Positions 1 through 10,885 of a stretch of DNA of 64,000 bases are shown one piece after another; within the stretch, counting starts at the first letter, position 1, and every line of letters starts with the position of its first letter. The stretch comes from Hansfordia pulvinata. Lineage: Eukaryota > Ascomycota > Sordariomycetes > Xylariales. The stretch spans positions 1,922,001 through 1,986,000 of the forward strand of contig BJKQ01000003.1 of assembly GCA_006538405.1 (NCBI GenBank). Direction: 5' to 3'. The notes beneath the pieces were generated by a model. The model was not told the origin of the DNA. It worked only from the letters and a program-made list of their open reading frames with translations, and made no database searches. The translations under genes and the position numbers were made by a program.

Positions 1-1588
1 GGCCGGAGAACTCGGCGTACAGGTCGAGCAGGTGCGTGGCCACGTCGACGCAGGCCGGCAGGTAGCGCGGGTCGGCAATGTGTGTCTGCACCCAGCGCAG
101 CACGGGCTGCACCGAGTCCTCGTCGCGCCCCGCCAGCGCCTCGCGCAGGCCGCTGCGGTGCCGCAGCGCCATCAGCAGAGTCAGCACGGTCAGCGAGCTC
201 GCGTTGTTACTGCCGCTGCCGCCGCCTCCGCCCTTGCCGTTCTCGTTGCCGCCGCCGCCGCCGCTCCCCTCCTTGTCCTTGCCCTTGCTGCTGACTGCGC
301 CTGTGTCTAGGACGCGGTCCAGCGCCGCCGCGAAGCGCCCGTGCCGAAGGTCCTTCTGCCAGGGGGTCTCGCGCTTGGCGCGCGACAGATCGTTGGCGAT
401 GACGACGTCGGCGCCCTCGCCCACGAGGTCGAGGCGACGCGCCGTGTTGCCCCTGCGCTTGCGCTTGCCCTTGGCGCGGTCGTGAGCGTCGATAGTCCCC
501 GCCAGCAGGGCCTGCATCTCCTTCTCGCGCTCACGGTCGCGGGCGGCCTCCGGGCCCGTCAGGCGCGTGCGGAGCGACAGGACGCCCGACTGCATGCCGA
601 CCGCCAGGTGGCGGTCGTCCTGGTTTGCGCCCGAGGCGATAACCTGCAGCGACAGGATGGGGGAGGTGTACTTTGTGCCCGCCACGACGTTCCAGCCCGT
701 CGTCTCGAAGATCTTGACGTGGCCGTCGAGACCACCCGAGACGAGGCGGCGGCCGCCCGAGGCCAGAGACAGAGCCGTGACGGTCTTCTGGTGGTTCGAG
801 ATGAGGTGCTGGGGCTTGGCGGCGACGAGGTCGAGGACGGAGATGTGGTTCTCGGCGGCGGCCAGCAGGGTCGTGCCGGCAGGCAGGGGCAGGACCTGCT
901 CGACGGGGGCGGCGTGCTTGAAAGTCATGACGGCGGTGCGGGGGGCGCGGGGGTCCCACAGGCGGACAGTCGAGTCGTAGGAGCCCGATGCCAGCATGTT
1001 GGACATGGTGCCGGGCATGAAGGCGGCGGTGCGGACATAGTCGTCGTGGCCGACAAAGGTGGTGGTGCTTCTCTGGGCGGGCAGGTCCCACAGGCGCACC
1101 GTCTTGTCGTCTGAGGCACTCATGAGCGTCGTCAGGTCCCCTGGGGAGAAGCGCGTGGTCCAGACGGGCTGGCGGTGCTCGGCCCACGTCTTGAGAATGG
1201 CGCGCGAGGCTACGTCGAAGACCTGGATCTTGCCCGTGTCGTCACCGGCGACGACGATGCGGCCATCCCGGCGGACGTCGCCGCTGCGGGCAATGTCGCC
1301 GAAGCGCGTGATGGTCTTGACCAGCTTGCGGGTGCGCGCCGAGTAGATCTGGACGCGGGTGCCCGTGGTGACGGCGAAGTAGTCGCTGCCGGCGCCGGCG
1401 CCCGCGAGGCTGGACGAAGAGGCCGAGGCCCAGGCGGGCGGGGCGGTGATGTGTGTGACGGGATACTGAGTGGGCGAGGGGATCAGCAGCGGGTTCTTGA
1501 ACGTCTTCCAGTACCGCTGCTCGGCCGTCATGGGCGTCGGCCCAGACGGCAGCTTGAGCTGCTGGAGGGGAGCGACTTGGGCCGCCAT
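1..1588 (-). CDS. UTP15: UTP15, U3 snoRNA-associated WD40 protein (3' end outside window)
   Basis: Role (family knowledge): Utp15 belongs to the t-UTP/UtpA part of the small-subunit processome in the nucleolus and is needed for pre-rRNA transcription and early 18S processing. Seen: one uninterrupted frame from ATG at 1588 to the window edge, 529 codons. The N-terminus carries the Utp15-type YWKTFKNP motif, followed by WD40 blades with VRLWD and VKIFE type ends over about residues 90-330. A basic KRKRRGN stretch follows, then the Utp15 C-terminal helical domain, recognisable by the motifs ALDRVLD, GLREALAGRDE and DPRYLP. Family members are about 510-560 residues, so only a short tail is missing. 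A long Ser/Gly/Asn linker (about residues 440-465, plus-strand 190-300) interrupts the C-terminal domain and is probably lineage-specific. The gene is divergent from the isomerase gene at 2460. Confidence 0.93.
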   Translation of the reverse strand, partial: MAAQVAPLQQLKLPSGPTPMTAEQRYWKTFKNPLLIPSPTQYPVTHITAPPAWASASSSSLAGAGAGSDYFAVTTGTRVQIYSARTRKLVKTITRFGDIARSGDVRRDGRIVVAGDDTGKIQVFDVASRAILKTWAEHRQPVWTTRFSPGDLTTLMSASDDKTVRLWDLPAQRSTTTFVGHDDYVRTAAFMPGTMSNMLASGSYDSTVRLWDPRAPRTAVMTFKHAAPVEQVLPLPAGTTLLAAAENHISVLDLVAAKPQHLISNHQKTVTALSLASGGRRLVSGGLDGHVKIFETTGWNVVAGTKYTSPILSLQVIASGANQDDRHLAVGMQSGVLSLRTRLTGPEAARDREREKEMQALLAGTIDAHDRAKGKRKRRGNTARRLDLVGEGADVVIANDLSRAKRETPWQKDLRHGRFAAALDRVLDTGAVSSKGKDKEGSGGGGGNENGKGGGGGSGSNNASSLTVLTLLMALRHRSGLREALAGRDEDSVQPVLRWVQTHIADPRYLPACVDVATHLLDLYAEFSG

Positions 1589-2459
1589 TGTCGGTCGCGG
1601 GCCAGTCCTCCGGGGTCGTGGACGGTCTCGGTTTTTGGTCTTGTTGTGTCGAGAGGGGTTTGCGGGACGCTGGGGCGGGTTGTCTGCTGGTGATGGCGGG
1701 AATGGAGGCTGGCGGACATCCAATCCCAAGCGGCACTGGCGGTATTGGCCGACGTGATGAAGCCTGGCAGAGAAGGGTCAACTTTTTTCGCAGCTCGTTC
1801 AGAGAGAACGACGATCGCTGCCTCTCCCGTACTAGCTCGGACGACCGCCACCCCACCATGGCTATCGATAACTGCAACCACTCACTCAAGGCCTTTGACG
1901 AGTAAAACCACGGGCCTTGGCACTTTCCTGTTAAAGACACTGTGTTGAGCGACAAGCCCCCGGCGTACCCGGCACCTGAGCCCCCTGATGAAGCGCCTGG
2001 CTGGGAGTGTCCTCAGGTCGTCTACCTATCCAGTCTGGAGGGTAGGTACCCGCTCGCCCCGAGTCACCTCCACTACAAGCATTGCCGGACCCCGGCTCGC
2101 CCGAACAGCCCCTGGGCTTCTGCAGCTCGCAGCGGTGGGGCCGCCGTCCACTTGCCTCGGCTCGCCAGCTCCGGATCCTGACCCGGCGCAGCGATGGAGG
2201 GCCGCGTCGTCTTGTCGTTGACTGCACGCCCGGATCTGGACTTCTGACACTCGAGCTACATGCCACTTACACGGCCTCATCTGTTGATCCGTACCTCTGC
2301 CTACCCGTCCTCGGCGCTGCTAAAATCTCCGAGTGATCGTGACCTCCTCGTACCTTGCACCTCGAATCGTCCCAGTCTTACCGAGTACCACAAACCCCGG
2401 ACTCACAATCTTGGAGTCCCCATACACACATACACAAAAATACACCCTACAGAATTAGG
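1589..2459. other. Shared promoter region between UTP15 and the dienoyl-CoA isomerase gene
   Basis: This is 871 bases between two divergent start codons. It holds no credible ORF and no RNA gene. There is a GGTAGGTACC element near 2040, a sequence type repeated in other intergenic parts of this window. The last 100 bases before the isomerase ATG are C/A-rich with a CACACATACACAAAAATACA-like stretch, typical of a fungal 5' leader. I cannot assign transcription factor sites. Confidence 0.6.
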
Positions 2460-3511
2460 ATGGCAGCGTTGGCAGACTACGCCGCTTTCAAGCACTTCAT
2501 TATCACGTCGCCGGCCGAGCATGTCGCGCACGTGCAGATCAACCGGCCCGACAAGCTCAACGCCTTCTTCGAGGCCATGTGGCTGGAGCTGGGCCGTATC
2601 TTCGCCCAGCTGTCCCACGACCCGGAGGTCCGCGCCGTCGTCCTGTCCGCCGTCGGCGACCGGGCCTTCACCGCCGGGCTCGACGTCCAGGCCGCCAGCC
2701 AGGGGCCCGTCCTGAGCGCCGCGGGCGGCGCCGGCGCCGGCGATGCCGCCAGGGCCGCAACCCAGCTGCGCAGGCACATACTCGAGTTCCAGGGCTGCCT
2801 GACCGAGATCGAAAAGTGCGAGAAGCGTGAGTAGTGTCTCTTCCCCCCCCCTTTCTCGGTCCTCCGTTGCGTTTCAGCTGTCCCGGGACACTTTGCTGAC
2901 ACGCCCCTCCATGCAAAAGCCGTCATCTGCGTTATGCACGGTGTCTCGATCGGCCTGGCCATCGACATGTCAACGTGCGCCGACGTTCGCTTCTGCTCGC
3001 GGGACGCCAAGTTCGCCGTCAAGGAGGTCGACATTGGCATCGCGGCCGACGTCGGCACGCTGAGCCGCCTGCCCAAGGTCGTGCACAGCTTCTCGTGGGT
3101 CAAGGAGGTTTGCATGTCGGCCCGCGGCTTCGGCGCCGACGAAGCCCTGTCCGTCGGCTTCGTCAGCCGCGTCCTCGACACCAAGGCCGAGGCCGTCACT
3201 GCCGCCCTGGACTTGGCCCGCCTCATGGCCTCCAAGAGCCCCGTGGCCGTGCAGGGCACCAAGGAGCTGCTCAACCACGCTCGCGAAAACACCACCGCTG
3301 ATAGTAAGTCCATCTGCGTCCCATCTTTGGCCCTCACGTGAAGAATATCCTGCCGCAGCAGTAGAGTAGAAGCACCAGCGCTGACCCGACCGATCGCACA
3401 GGTCTCAAGTACACGAGTGTTTGGAATCAGGCCATGATACAGTCTGATGACTTCAAGAAGTCCCTGATGTCGGGGTTGAAGCGCACGAAGCCGACTTTTG
3501 AAAAGCTATAA
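2460..3511 (+). CDS. Delta3,5-delta2,4-dienoyl-CoA isomerase (ECH1-like, crotonase family)
   Basis: Exons 2460-2826, 2920-3303 and 3402-3511 give 286 residues. Family knowledge: these enzymes move double bonds in 3,5-dienoyl-CoA so that odd-numbered double bonds can pass through beta-oxidation in peroxisomes or mitochondria. Seen: crotonase fold signatures NRPDKLNAF near residue 28 and AFTAGLD near residue 70, an oxyanion-type KPVICVMHG stretch rebuilt exactly across intron 1, and KEVDIGIAADVGTL. The three acidic residues Asp137, Glu157 and Asp165 have the same spacing as the catalytic triad Asp176/Glu196/Asp204 of rat ECH1, which favours isomerase over plain enoyl-CoA hydratase. The ATG at 2460 was chosen because family similarity begins there; the upstream open frame has no support. 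The C-terminus is Glu-Lys-Leu, at best a weak peroxisomal PTS1, and no clear mitochondrial presequence is visible. Both introns are short (93 and 98 nt) with GTGAGT and GTAAGT donors. Confidence 0.9.
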
Positions 3512-3905
3512 GGCATAGTAGGGGTGGACAGCATGGCATGGCAAGTCGTTGCTGGCGGGATGGGTGGTCTTATTTTTTCTTCCCAGTAGTCTAGTAGTAG
3601 CGTGTTGTATTATTGGAATTCACCACTTGGAGCGTTCCGGGTAATTGAATAATTGGTGCGCGTCATGCTCTGTTAGCACTCACGACACGAGCCTTGATGC
3701 GTTGGCGTCTTGGGAGAATGCAGTGTGTGCGCCAAGTCCGCAGAAGTGCAGTTAGGACCAAGACGGTCCTGATTGCTGGCACAGCCACCGCCACTGAGCA
3801 CATGAGCGAAGAGGATCCCAAAGAGGGCCGAGCAACGCCGTTGGGAGGCGAATGCTGAGGAAAGATGCCTCGGATGAGCAGCCGTTTGAGATCCTACGAT
3901 ATGAC
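3512..3905. other. Convergent 3' regions, no gene seen
   Basis: About 390 bases between the isomerase stop and the TFB5 stop. The stretch is relatively AT-rich with T-rich runs near 3570 that suit polyadenylation. No ORF of interest is present. Confidence 0.6.
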
Positions 3906-4287
3906 TTATTTGACGTCGCGGTCCGAATCGGAGTCGTTATCAGCAAGCGTGGGCAAGTTCTCCTTGAGTCTCTGAAATGAGGGCGTCAGCGTGGGAGAGA
4001 AACGGGTGGAGGGTATGGTGATTGGGAAATCATACGTCCTCGAGCTTTTGCTTGAGCTGGGCCAACATCATCTCCTTGATGACGAGATGGGTCTCATCGA
4101 GGTCCTCGATGATGTACTCGTTGCTGTCGCTGTCGATGTTGATGATGATCGACTTGATGGAAGGGTCGCACTCGACGAGAACGCCTGCTACGTGGTCAAC
4201 AATGGACTGAGGCGGCCCACCAAAGATCAGGCTGGAGGGAAGATCAGGCCCTTGTTTAGATATGTTACCTTTGATGGCCCTGACCAT
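3906..4287 (-). CDS. TFB5: TFIIH subunit Tfb5 (GTF2H5/TTDA homologue)
   Basis: Exons on the minus strand are 4287-4269, 4184-4036 and 3971-3906, giving 77 residues. Family knowledge: Tfb5 is a tiny TFIIH core subunit that binds Tfb2 and stimulates the XPB/Ssl2 ATPase in nucleotide excision repair and transcription initiation. Seen: after splicing, the N-terminus reads [17 protein letters not shown], the hallmark of the family (human: MVNVLKGVLIECDPAMK). It continues with [12 protein letters not shown] and a C-terminal helix ending in an acidic, Ser/Asp-rich tail, as in other fungi. The first exon is only 19 nt, so the open frame running across the first intron hides the correct protein. Donor GTAACA and acceptor TAGCAG bound intron 1; donor GTATGA and acceptor TTTCAG bound intron 2. 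Both are supported by frame and by conservation. The gene is divergent from the next gene at 7710 across 3.4 kb. Confidence 0.9.
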
Positions 4288-7200
4288 GGTGGCTGCTGGG
4301 GCGGCGAGAGCGTGCTGCGCCTCGGGACGACACAGTACCCAGTCGCGAGTTAGGGGGTTCCAAGGCGGGCCGCGGATACGTTAATGCAGAGGAGGAAGGA
4401 GGCTCTATTCCAGGTCCTCTCTGGGTCGTGGGTCGCCACCTATCGTGGGAGGGCGCCAGCGAGATGAGGCCGGTACCGTTGCGGCAAATGGAGATGATAA
4501 CGTTCAATGTTGAGTGCGGTAGAAGAGTGCAGGTCGCAGTACGAGCACACGAACCTGTAGGTGGGCAACACTGGCACACTGGGCAGGCAGGTACACAGAT
4601 TGAGGATGGTGAAACGGGTCCGCCAACCGCCACAGCCTCATCAGACTGGAGGCAGCAGTCGCGGCAGGTCCGTATGGGTACATTGGATACGAGGTAGGTA
4701 CTACCTCGAAAAGTCCACGTCCCCGTAGTCCCTTGAACCCAGTGCCTTTTCTGGGAAGATCAGGCAATTACCATTACTGTACAAGACGCCACAAAATCAG
4801 CAAAATCGAAGCGATTACGTGAATGGCTGGAATTCGATTGAGATATGCCCGTCTCACGAATGGATATAACCACGTGATAAATATCGATGTTGCTGCTGCT
4901 GTGCTCGTACATGCTGTAGTGGAGTTGCTCACTGTCCGCATCGTCAACGCGGGCGCTAGCGGATGGATGGGTCTACTAGGTTCCTACGTATAGGGCCCCG
5001 AAGGCCTCAACACGGGTCGGCTTCCTCATGATTTCGCGTGTCGTACTATAAGATCGTCGCATTGTGCTGTCCTTGCAGTTGAAGCGCCCTTAATGGGATG
5101 GGGAATGTACGTACGGGTATCTGGTGCAGCGGCTCGCGCGGGGACACAGCGAGCGGGCTTCAAGCAAACCGGCAAAAGGCCGGTATCGATCTGGGTTCCT
5201 ATGCTACTCTATGTGTTGCCTCTGTGCCTCCCTCATCATAGCCTACATCCGCGGGCCTTGACCTCAATATTGAGTGTGAACCTGGCCGGCTCTTGGCAGC
5301 CAAGAGGTTGGCCGTGTCGCCTGATCCGTGGCCGCCGTCTCCTCACGCCCAGTCTGCTAGACGCCAGGGTGCGGGTGGGGAGCCAAGCAGACAAGCATCA
5401 CCTGCATCTGCACGCCGGTCTTGGGGGGTCTGGTCCCTGTTGAGCACCGGGAAGCAAGTACTCGTACGCGGCCAGCCAGCCACTCAGGTCGAGCATGCAC
5501 AGGACCGCAAGGTGGGTGGTGGCATGGGGGGGTGGAGAGAGAGGGAGCGCGCGTCTCATCAAGTGACAGGCACTATCTGTAGCACCCAGCTCGGCAACGA
5601 CTTGCCGCATCGCATCGCATCGCATCGCATTGCCTCGTCTTGCGAATCCGGCCTTGGCGATCTCTCTCCATGACACGGCCGTAGGCGATTCGGCGGTCGC
5701 AGATGCTTCGCCGAGTAAGCCGTTGTCAAGGCGGCCTCGCGCTCGATGAAGTCATTGCGTGGGACAGGACGGCGAGACAGATACGAGTAGAGCCTTCTGG
5801 AATCGCGAAAGTGCGCCTTTGTACAGCCTCACTGACCTCAGGGCCGCGGGGTCTTCCAAATATCGTGGGGCTGGCGATTTGTCACGCGGTGTGCATCCTG
5901 TCCTTCAAGTACATGCATATAGGTGAGGTGAGGGTGTGGGAGAGGTATGGATGGGAATAAACGGGCCCAAGGCCAGCAGGCAGGCAGGTCCCTATGAGGT
6001 ACTCATGTAGATTTAGGTAAGTACGGTATGTAAGGGAAACGTCACGGACAACAAGCCTTAGTTGACTTCGTCCCGTAGACGTTGCCCGTTCCGTTTCGCT
6101 CTGGTGAGGTCTGGTCCGGAGGAGGGTCGGGTATGCGGTACATGTATGTAGTGGGTAAGTGTACTCGTACCTACCTACCCCCTCAAGTAATCCATTCAAT
6201 GTCGACGGGTACTCGTACAACACCATCATCACCGAAATCAAGGTCGGGTGCCAGCCGTGTCAGCCTCGGGCTGCTGCTCAGACCAGCCGGTGTCCTCAGG
6301 CAGGCATTGAGAAGCAGGCAAATGGAGGTAGGTATTTACGGATACATACCTACATTTACAGACATCAGTTCGGGGATGCTCGGGCCCCTGCAGCACGGCA
6401 TAGGCTGCTGCTGCTGCTGATCTATTGCGTTGGTAACGACCAGAGGTAGTAGCGGTGCTGCTCGGGCCGTATTTCATTCGACACCCATCAATGAATGGCG
6501 AATGGGCACATTGAAGCACACCGACGGGGTCATAGACTCCAGCCGGCTCCACTGCTCCCGTCGTCCCCTGTCCGGGCCCTCCGCCTGCTTGCCGCCAACC
6601 TGCACCGCACCGCACCGCAAAGCACCGCACCGCACACCCCACCACCCCCTCCCACCACGCCCTCTCACACGCCCGCTCACATGCCCGCCCACACGCCCAC
6701 ACCCACGCCCACGTAAAAGGCGCCCGTCCCGTCGAGTCCGCCGTCTCGTCCCAAATGCGTCTACAAGAAAAGAACCGGCGCCCACGTCAGCTCTGCATTG
6801 CGACTTGCATTGTGCCGGTCTACCTGTTCACCCTCAATCCCATGCTCTCCCCCTCCCCTCGGCTCTCAAGCATCAGAACACCAACGCCCGTCTAGACGAT
6901 CAGCACCCTCCAAACATCGGACCTCTTCGCGAACCGGCGCCGTATAGGCACTGCCCTGTCCCGCTTCGCCAGGCCGAGTCGCCCCCATCCCTGCCCACGA
7001 CATACCTAAGGTATATAGGTACAGAATACAACCTCCCATCTCGGCCGCCCGCTCCTTCGCCTCTTTCTCGCCCGCTTTGGAGGTCTTCTTCGCGGCCCAC
7101 GATCCCCTGTCGTGCCGTCCCGTATTCTGTACGGAGGTCCCCAGCTCGCAATTGTGGCTGAGACGGTTGGAGAACCCACCTATCGACGCCCCCGTCATCT

Positions 7201-7709
7201 TCGCTGTTCTTCAGCTGCTCTGCCCGGCCTGTCATCCTTCTTTAGCTTTGACCGGCCGCCTCTCAACCACTTGCTTCACTCCCAACTGCAACCAGAAGCC
7301 CCTTTCCTAGCATCATCTTCGGCCGCCTTCAGGATCCAGGCACGGCTAGTCAGTGCATGGGCGACTGATCGAACGAGCACGAAGCGAACGGAGCGGCCTA
7401 TACCTCCCAATGCCAACCAGGTATTCGCGCGATCATCCCCGCCGATCTACTTCCTTCGCGATATAGTCTCAGATTTCGTCAGGGCTGGCTCTCATACCAT
7501 GCCACTGAGCCCTTGACTATTGGTCTAGCAGTTGCGCACGCACCACTACAAAAGGTCAAACTTCACTTGGGCCCTTCGGTTCCACGACTGGCGGAGAACA
7601 TAGTCACTTGCGCGGCGAGTGTCCGTCCATCTGGTCGCTGCAATAGCACTCGCTGCTGCCACGCCGCGAGCAACCCACAGAGGGGTCGCGATCCGCTTGG
7701 ACTTTCACC
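4288..7709. other. Long intergenic region between TFB5 and the PPxY membrane protein gene
   Basis: This is 3.4 kb without a recognisable gene. Open frames here are proline/arginine-rich translations of C-rich DNA and have no codon bias or family features. It contains a (CGCAT)5 microsatellite at 5606-5630, perfect GTACTCGTAC copies at 5458, 6162 and 6209, several GTAGGTAC/TACCTACC stretches, ACCGC-rich simple sequence at 6600-6640 and CCCACACG-type sequence at 6660-6715. The last roughly 500 bases are pyrimidine-rich and are probably the 5' leader of the gene at 7710. Confidence 0.55.
5606..5630. repeat. CGCAT microsatellite, five copies
   Basis: Five perfect tandem copies of the 5-base unit CGCAT lie in non-coding DNA between TFB5 and the PPxY gene. 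Confidence 0.9.
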
Positions 7710-8233
7710 ATGGCGACGCAGAACGACGACGCCCGCAACGGCACCCATTTCGCCTGGGTCATCATCCCCGTCATTGTTGCTGTCGGTGCCCTGCTGCTGC
7801 TCATGTACCTTCGCCACCGCCGCATGAGGCAGATGCGGGCCCGGCTGCTCAGCACCTTCAACGAGATAGAAGCCAGCGGACCCTACTACGCGCACCGCCA
7901 CCCCATGGGGGGGTTGGCCATGAGCCCACCCCGCGAGGCCGTCGCCCCAGACCCGCCGCTCCCCGGGACCTCGGGCGTGTCGAAGGCTTGAATGAGTTTG
8001 GCGAGGCCCCTCCCGCCTACGCCCCGCCGAGGAAGCCTGCGTCCGACCAGCCCCCCGTGCTAGATGCTCCGCCGCCCGCGGCCACCGCCCGCGACTCGCA
8101 ACCACATCTGCCCGGCGCGCAATCCAGCCCGCCGGCTTATCGAGAGGCCCAACAGCAAAGCGGCCAGCCGGATACGCCCAGCAGCCCTTCGATGCCTACA
8201 CCTCCGCAGCCCGTTGTCGTGAACCCCCACTAG
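7710..8233 (+). CDS. Small one-pass membrane protein with two PPxY motifs (frame broken once)
   Basis: The ATG at 7710 opens a protein with a hydrophilic head (residues 1-13), one strong transmembrane segment (about 14-34) and a basic RHRRMRQMRAR stop-transfer stretch, implying a cytosolic C-terminus. The frame then ends at 7991. The conserved-looking tail with motif GLNEFGEAPPAY, a second motif SSPPAY and a Pro-rich end lies in another frame that closes at 8233. One additional G in the G7 run at 7907-7913 would join the two frames without a gap; no intron of normal form does so as well. PPxY motifs are known ligands of WW domains such as those of the Rsp5/Nedd4 ubiquitin ligase, so an adaptor role for membrane-protein ubiquitination is possible. 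That is inference; I do not recognise a named family member. Confidence 0.65.
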
Positions 8234-9576
8234 GGAGCTGCTGGGAGATCGATACTATGGGGAATGGCGGGGTGGGCGCCTGAAGCCGCAATACGAGTGT
8301 TACCTTAGCTCGGTGTTTGCTGGTGAAGGGTGTGCGGCGGGATGAACGGAGCCATATCTGCCAAGGAATCTCCTCTCTATTAGTTGATTTCTTTTCCTAT
8401 TATCCTTCCTCTTGCGCGGCGTTACTGGCGTTGGGTGATCGCGAATACCAAGGGCAGCGAGAGTCTGATTTTTTCTTTCTTTCTTACTATGTTCGTCTGT
8501 ATATACTTACGAAAGCCCCGGCCAGAGACAACGGCGGCCGGATCAGTGGCTGCGGTGCTGCGAGTAGACACGGCAGACGCGTAGTCCATTGACCGATAAA
8601 GAATTAATGCCATACCTCAGGCAACCAGAATGGTGTTTCCAATGTTTTGTTTGCAACGAACAGCAGGTTCTCATAAAGAGAGTACCACCCTGCCTTTGAG
8701 ATATCAGCAGGTCGTGTACATTGCAGGAGAAGGTACCCGACTGCCCTGAGTGCTTGCATGTGTCAATCGTGAGTGTCGCTCCGTCGTGCCTGCCCTCCTG
8801 TACTGCGGGAAGTACCTACCTACCTACTAGGCATACGCCGGTGGATAACTGCAATATGTTCAGTAGAAAGAGCGACCGCAATAAACCCGGTCATGATGGC
8901 AATCGCGCTGTCCCGGCCGCGTTCTGCAAAATCTAGCATCATTCGACCAATCTGTTCCACGGCTCGAGGCTGCCGCTGCCTTCGCCATCGCCACCTTCGC
9001 ACACACAAAGACAAGCAAACGTCCACCCCCGCACGCCTGAGGATGCAGACACTCCATCAATGGGAGGCGCAAGCCAAGGCACAACTGGACTCACGCCGTG
9101 GTCTCTGGTAGGTTGATTCAAACCCCGCCGTCCGTCCACAATGGGCCCTGACTTGGCCTCGGAGCGGCTGCGGCGCGGCGCAGGGTGCGAGGCGAGGCGA
9201 TGCGCACCGCCAACGAGCGCCCTTGCAGGCATCAGAACCTACGCGGGCCAGCCTACGAAGCTGCCGGGCTGGCGCCGTCACGCAGCTTACCCACAGAGGA
9301 AGGTCGATATCGGGCCGTTCAGTCGAGGCACCACTGTAGTGCGCAACAGCAGGCAGTCGGGATGCGCAACTTTGCAGCCTTGGGGATTTCTGTTGCGCGG
9401 TTCGGCTTCTGAGCACCACCAACTATAAGACAACCCTTCGCCAAGCTGGATGCACGTTAGAGATAGGTAGGGTCAACATACCAACCTCCAACCTCCACAT
9501 CACCCTACATCTGCACCACCTTCGACGACGCTCCTCTCCATCGCCTGTGTCATTTGCCCATCTCCGCGCTTCCACA
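8234..9576. other. 3' region of the PPxY gene and promoter of the aldo-keto reductase gene
   Basis: About 1.3 kb with no credible ORF. A T-rich stretch at 8390-8500 fits a 3' end. TACCTACCTACC occurs near 8812-8830. The last 100 bases before the start at 9577 are CCAACCTCCAC-rich, as in fungal leaders. Confidence 0.55.
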
Positions 9577-10885
9577 ATGGCCGTGCCCGAAGACCTCCCC
9601 AAGATGACCTACCGCTTCCTGGGCCGATCCGGCCTTCAGGTGTCCGCCATTTCGCTCGGCGGCTGGCTTACCTACGGCGGGCACGTCGACGAAGGCAAGC
9701 CATACTATCCATATCCTCTGACGCATCCCAGCGCAGCCCAGTGCCTTCTTGCGTAGTCTCTGTTTGCTGTCCTTGTCTGGTGTCCCTGTCTTTTGTCCCT
9801 GTCTGCTGACGCGCGAACCCGCCGCTGATTATGTAGAGAGAACGTTTGCTTGCATGAAGGCCGCGTACGACTCGGGCGTCAACTTCTTTGACTGCGCCGA
9901 GGAGTACAACGATGGCAAGTCGGAGGAGGCCATGGGCGCGGCGATCAGAAAGTTTGGTTGGAAGCGCAACGACATTGTTGTTTCCACAAAGGTGCGTGAT
10001 TGTGCTGCTCGCCCCCAAGGCGGCAAGCGGAAGCTGGACGCCGGACGGAGTCACAACTCCCGCCGAACTTGCCAAAGTCCTGATGCTTAGTGAACAAACA
10101 CACAGATATACTGGGGCCAGGCGTTCGGGTCGAATCCAGTCAACAACAAAGGTCTGTCGCGCAAGCACGTCATCGAGGGCCTGCGGGCGTCACTAGCGCG
10201 CATGGGACTCGAGTACGTCGACATCGTTTTCGCCCACCGCCCTGACCGGCAGACCCCGATGGAGGAGACGGTGCGCGCGTTCAACCATCTGATTGATACC
10301 GGCCGCGCCTTCTACTGGGGCACGTCGGAGTGGTCGGCCGACGAAGTGGCACAAGCCTGGCGTGTTGCAGACCGCCTCGGGCTCATCGGCCCCGTCGCCG
10401 AGCAGCCCCGGTACAATATGATGCAACGCGACCGTGTTGAGCATGACCTTGTCCGTCTGTGTCGTGACGACCCGCGCCTCGGCCTCACCGTCTTCTCTCC
10501 CATGTACCAGGGTATACTTTCGGGCAAGTACGGCAACGGCGTGCCGGAGGGCTCGCGTTTCGCCCTGCGTGACGAGGTCGCCTACGTTGCCGGCTTCTGG
10601 CGAGGCGCCGCCGCAGCGCCAGGCGTGTGGGACGACACGATCGCAAGAGTGGCTCGTCTCAAGCCCGTAGCGGATCGTCTGGGCGTCAGCATGAGCGCGC
10701 TTGCGCTCGCTTGGGTCCTGCGCAACCCGCACGTCTCTACGGCCATTACGGGTGCCAGCAGCCCCGAGCAGATGTACGAGAACGTGAGGGCCGTCGAGGT
10801 CGTCGACAGACTGACGCCAGAAATCATGCTGGAGATTGACAACATCCTCGAGAACAAGCCTGCGGCCCTCGTTGAGAGGTTCTGA
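9577..10885 (+). CDS. Aldo-keto reductase, Kv-beta-like (AKR6 type)
   Basis: Exons 9577-9694, 9837-9991 and 10106-10885 give 350 residues. Family knowledge: NADPH-dependent (alpha/beta)8-barrel oxidoreductases related to the potassium channel beta subunits; in fungi most are soluble, with unknown carbonyl substrates. Seen: RFLGRSGLQVSAISLGGW at the start, then the AKR tetrad Asp58 and Tyr63 (NFFDCAEEY), Lys91 (VVSTK) and His135 (VFAHRPD). A Kv-beta-type IYWGQ stretch after Lys91 and a C-terminal cofactor region AITGASSPEQMYENV complete the family pattern. The ATG at 9577 gives the normal family N-terminus; the upstream in-frame GTG is not needed. The first intron has a GC donor (GCAAGC) and a TATGTAG acceptor. 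It is the only junction that yields the conserved DEERTFACMKAAYDSG core. No metabolic cluster partners are visible nearby. Confidence 0.92.
9695..9836 (+). other. GC-AG intron of the aldo-keto reductase gene
   Basis: The 142-nt intron begins GCAAGC and ends TATGTAG, with CTGAC and CTGAT branch candidates near 9806 and 9825. No GT donor nearby gives the conserved junction. GC-AG introns make up around one percent of fungal introns (general knowledge). Confidence 0.75.

Noticed and set aside
6430..7161. 243-codon plus-strand ORF before the PPxY gene
   Set aside because: A translation of CACACGCCC-type simple sequence; no motif, no similarity that I recognise.
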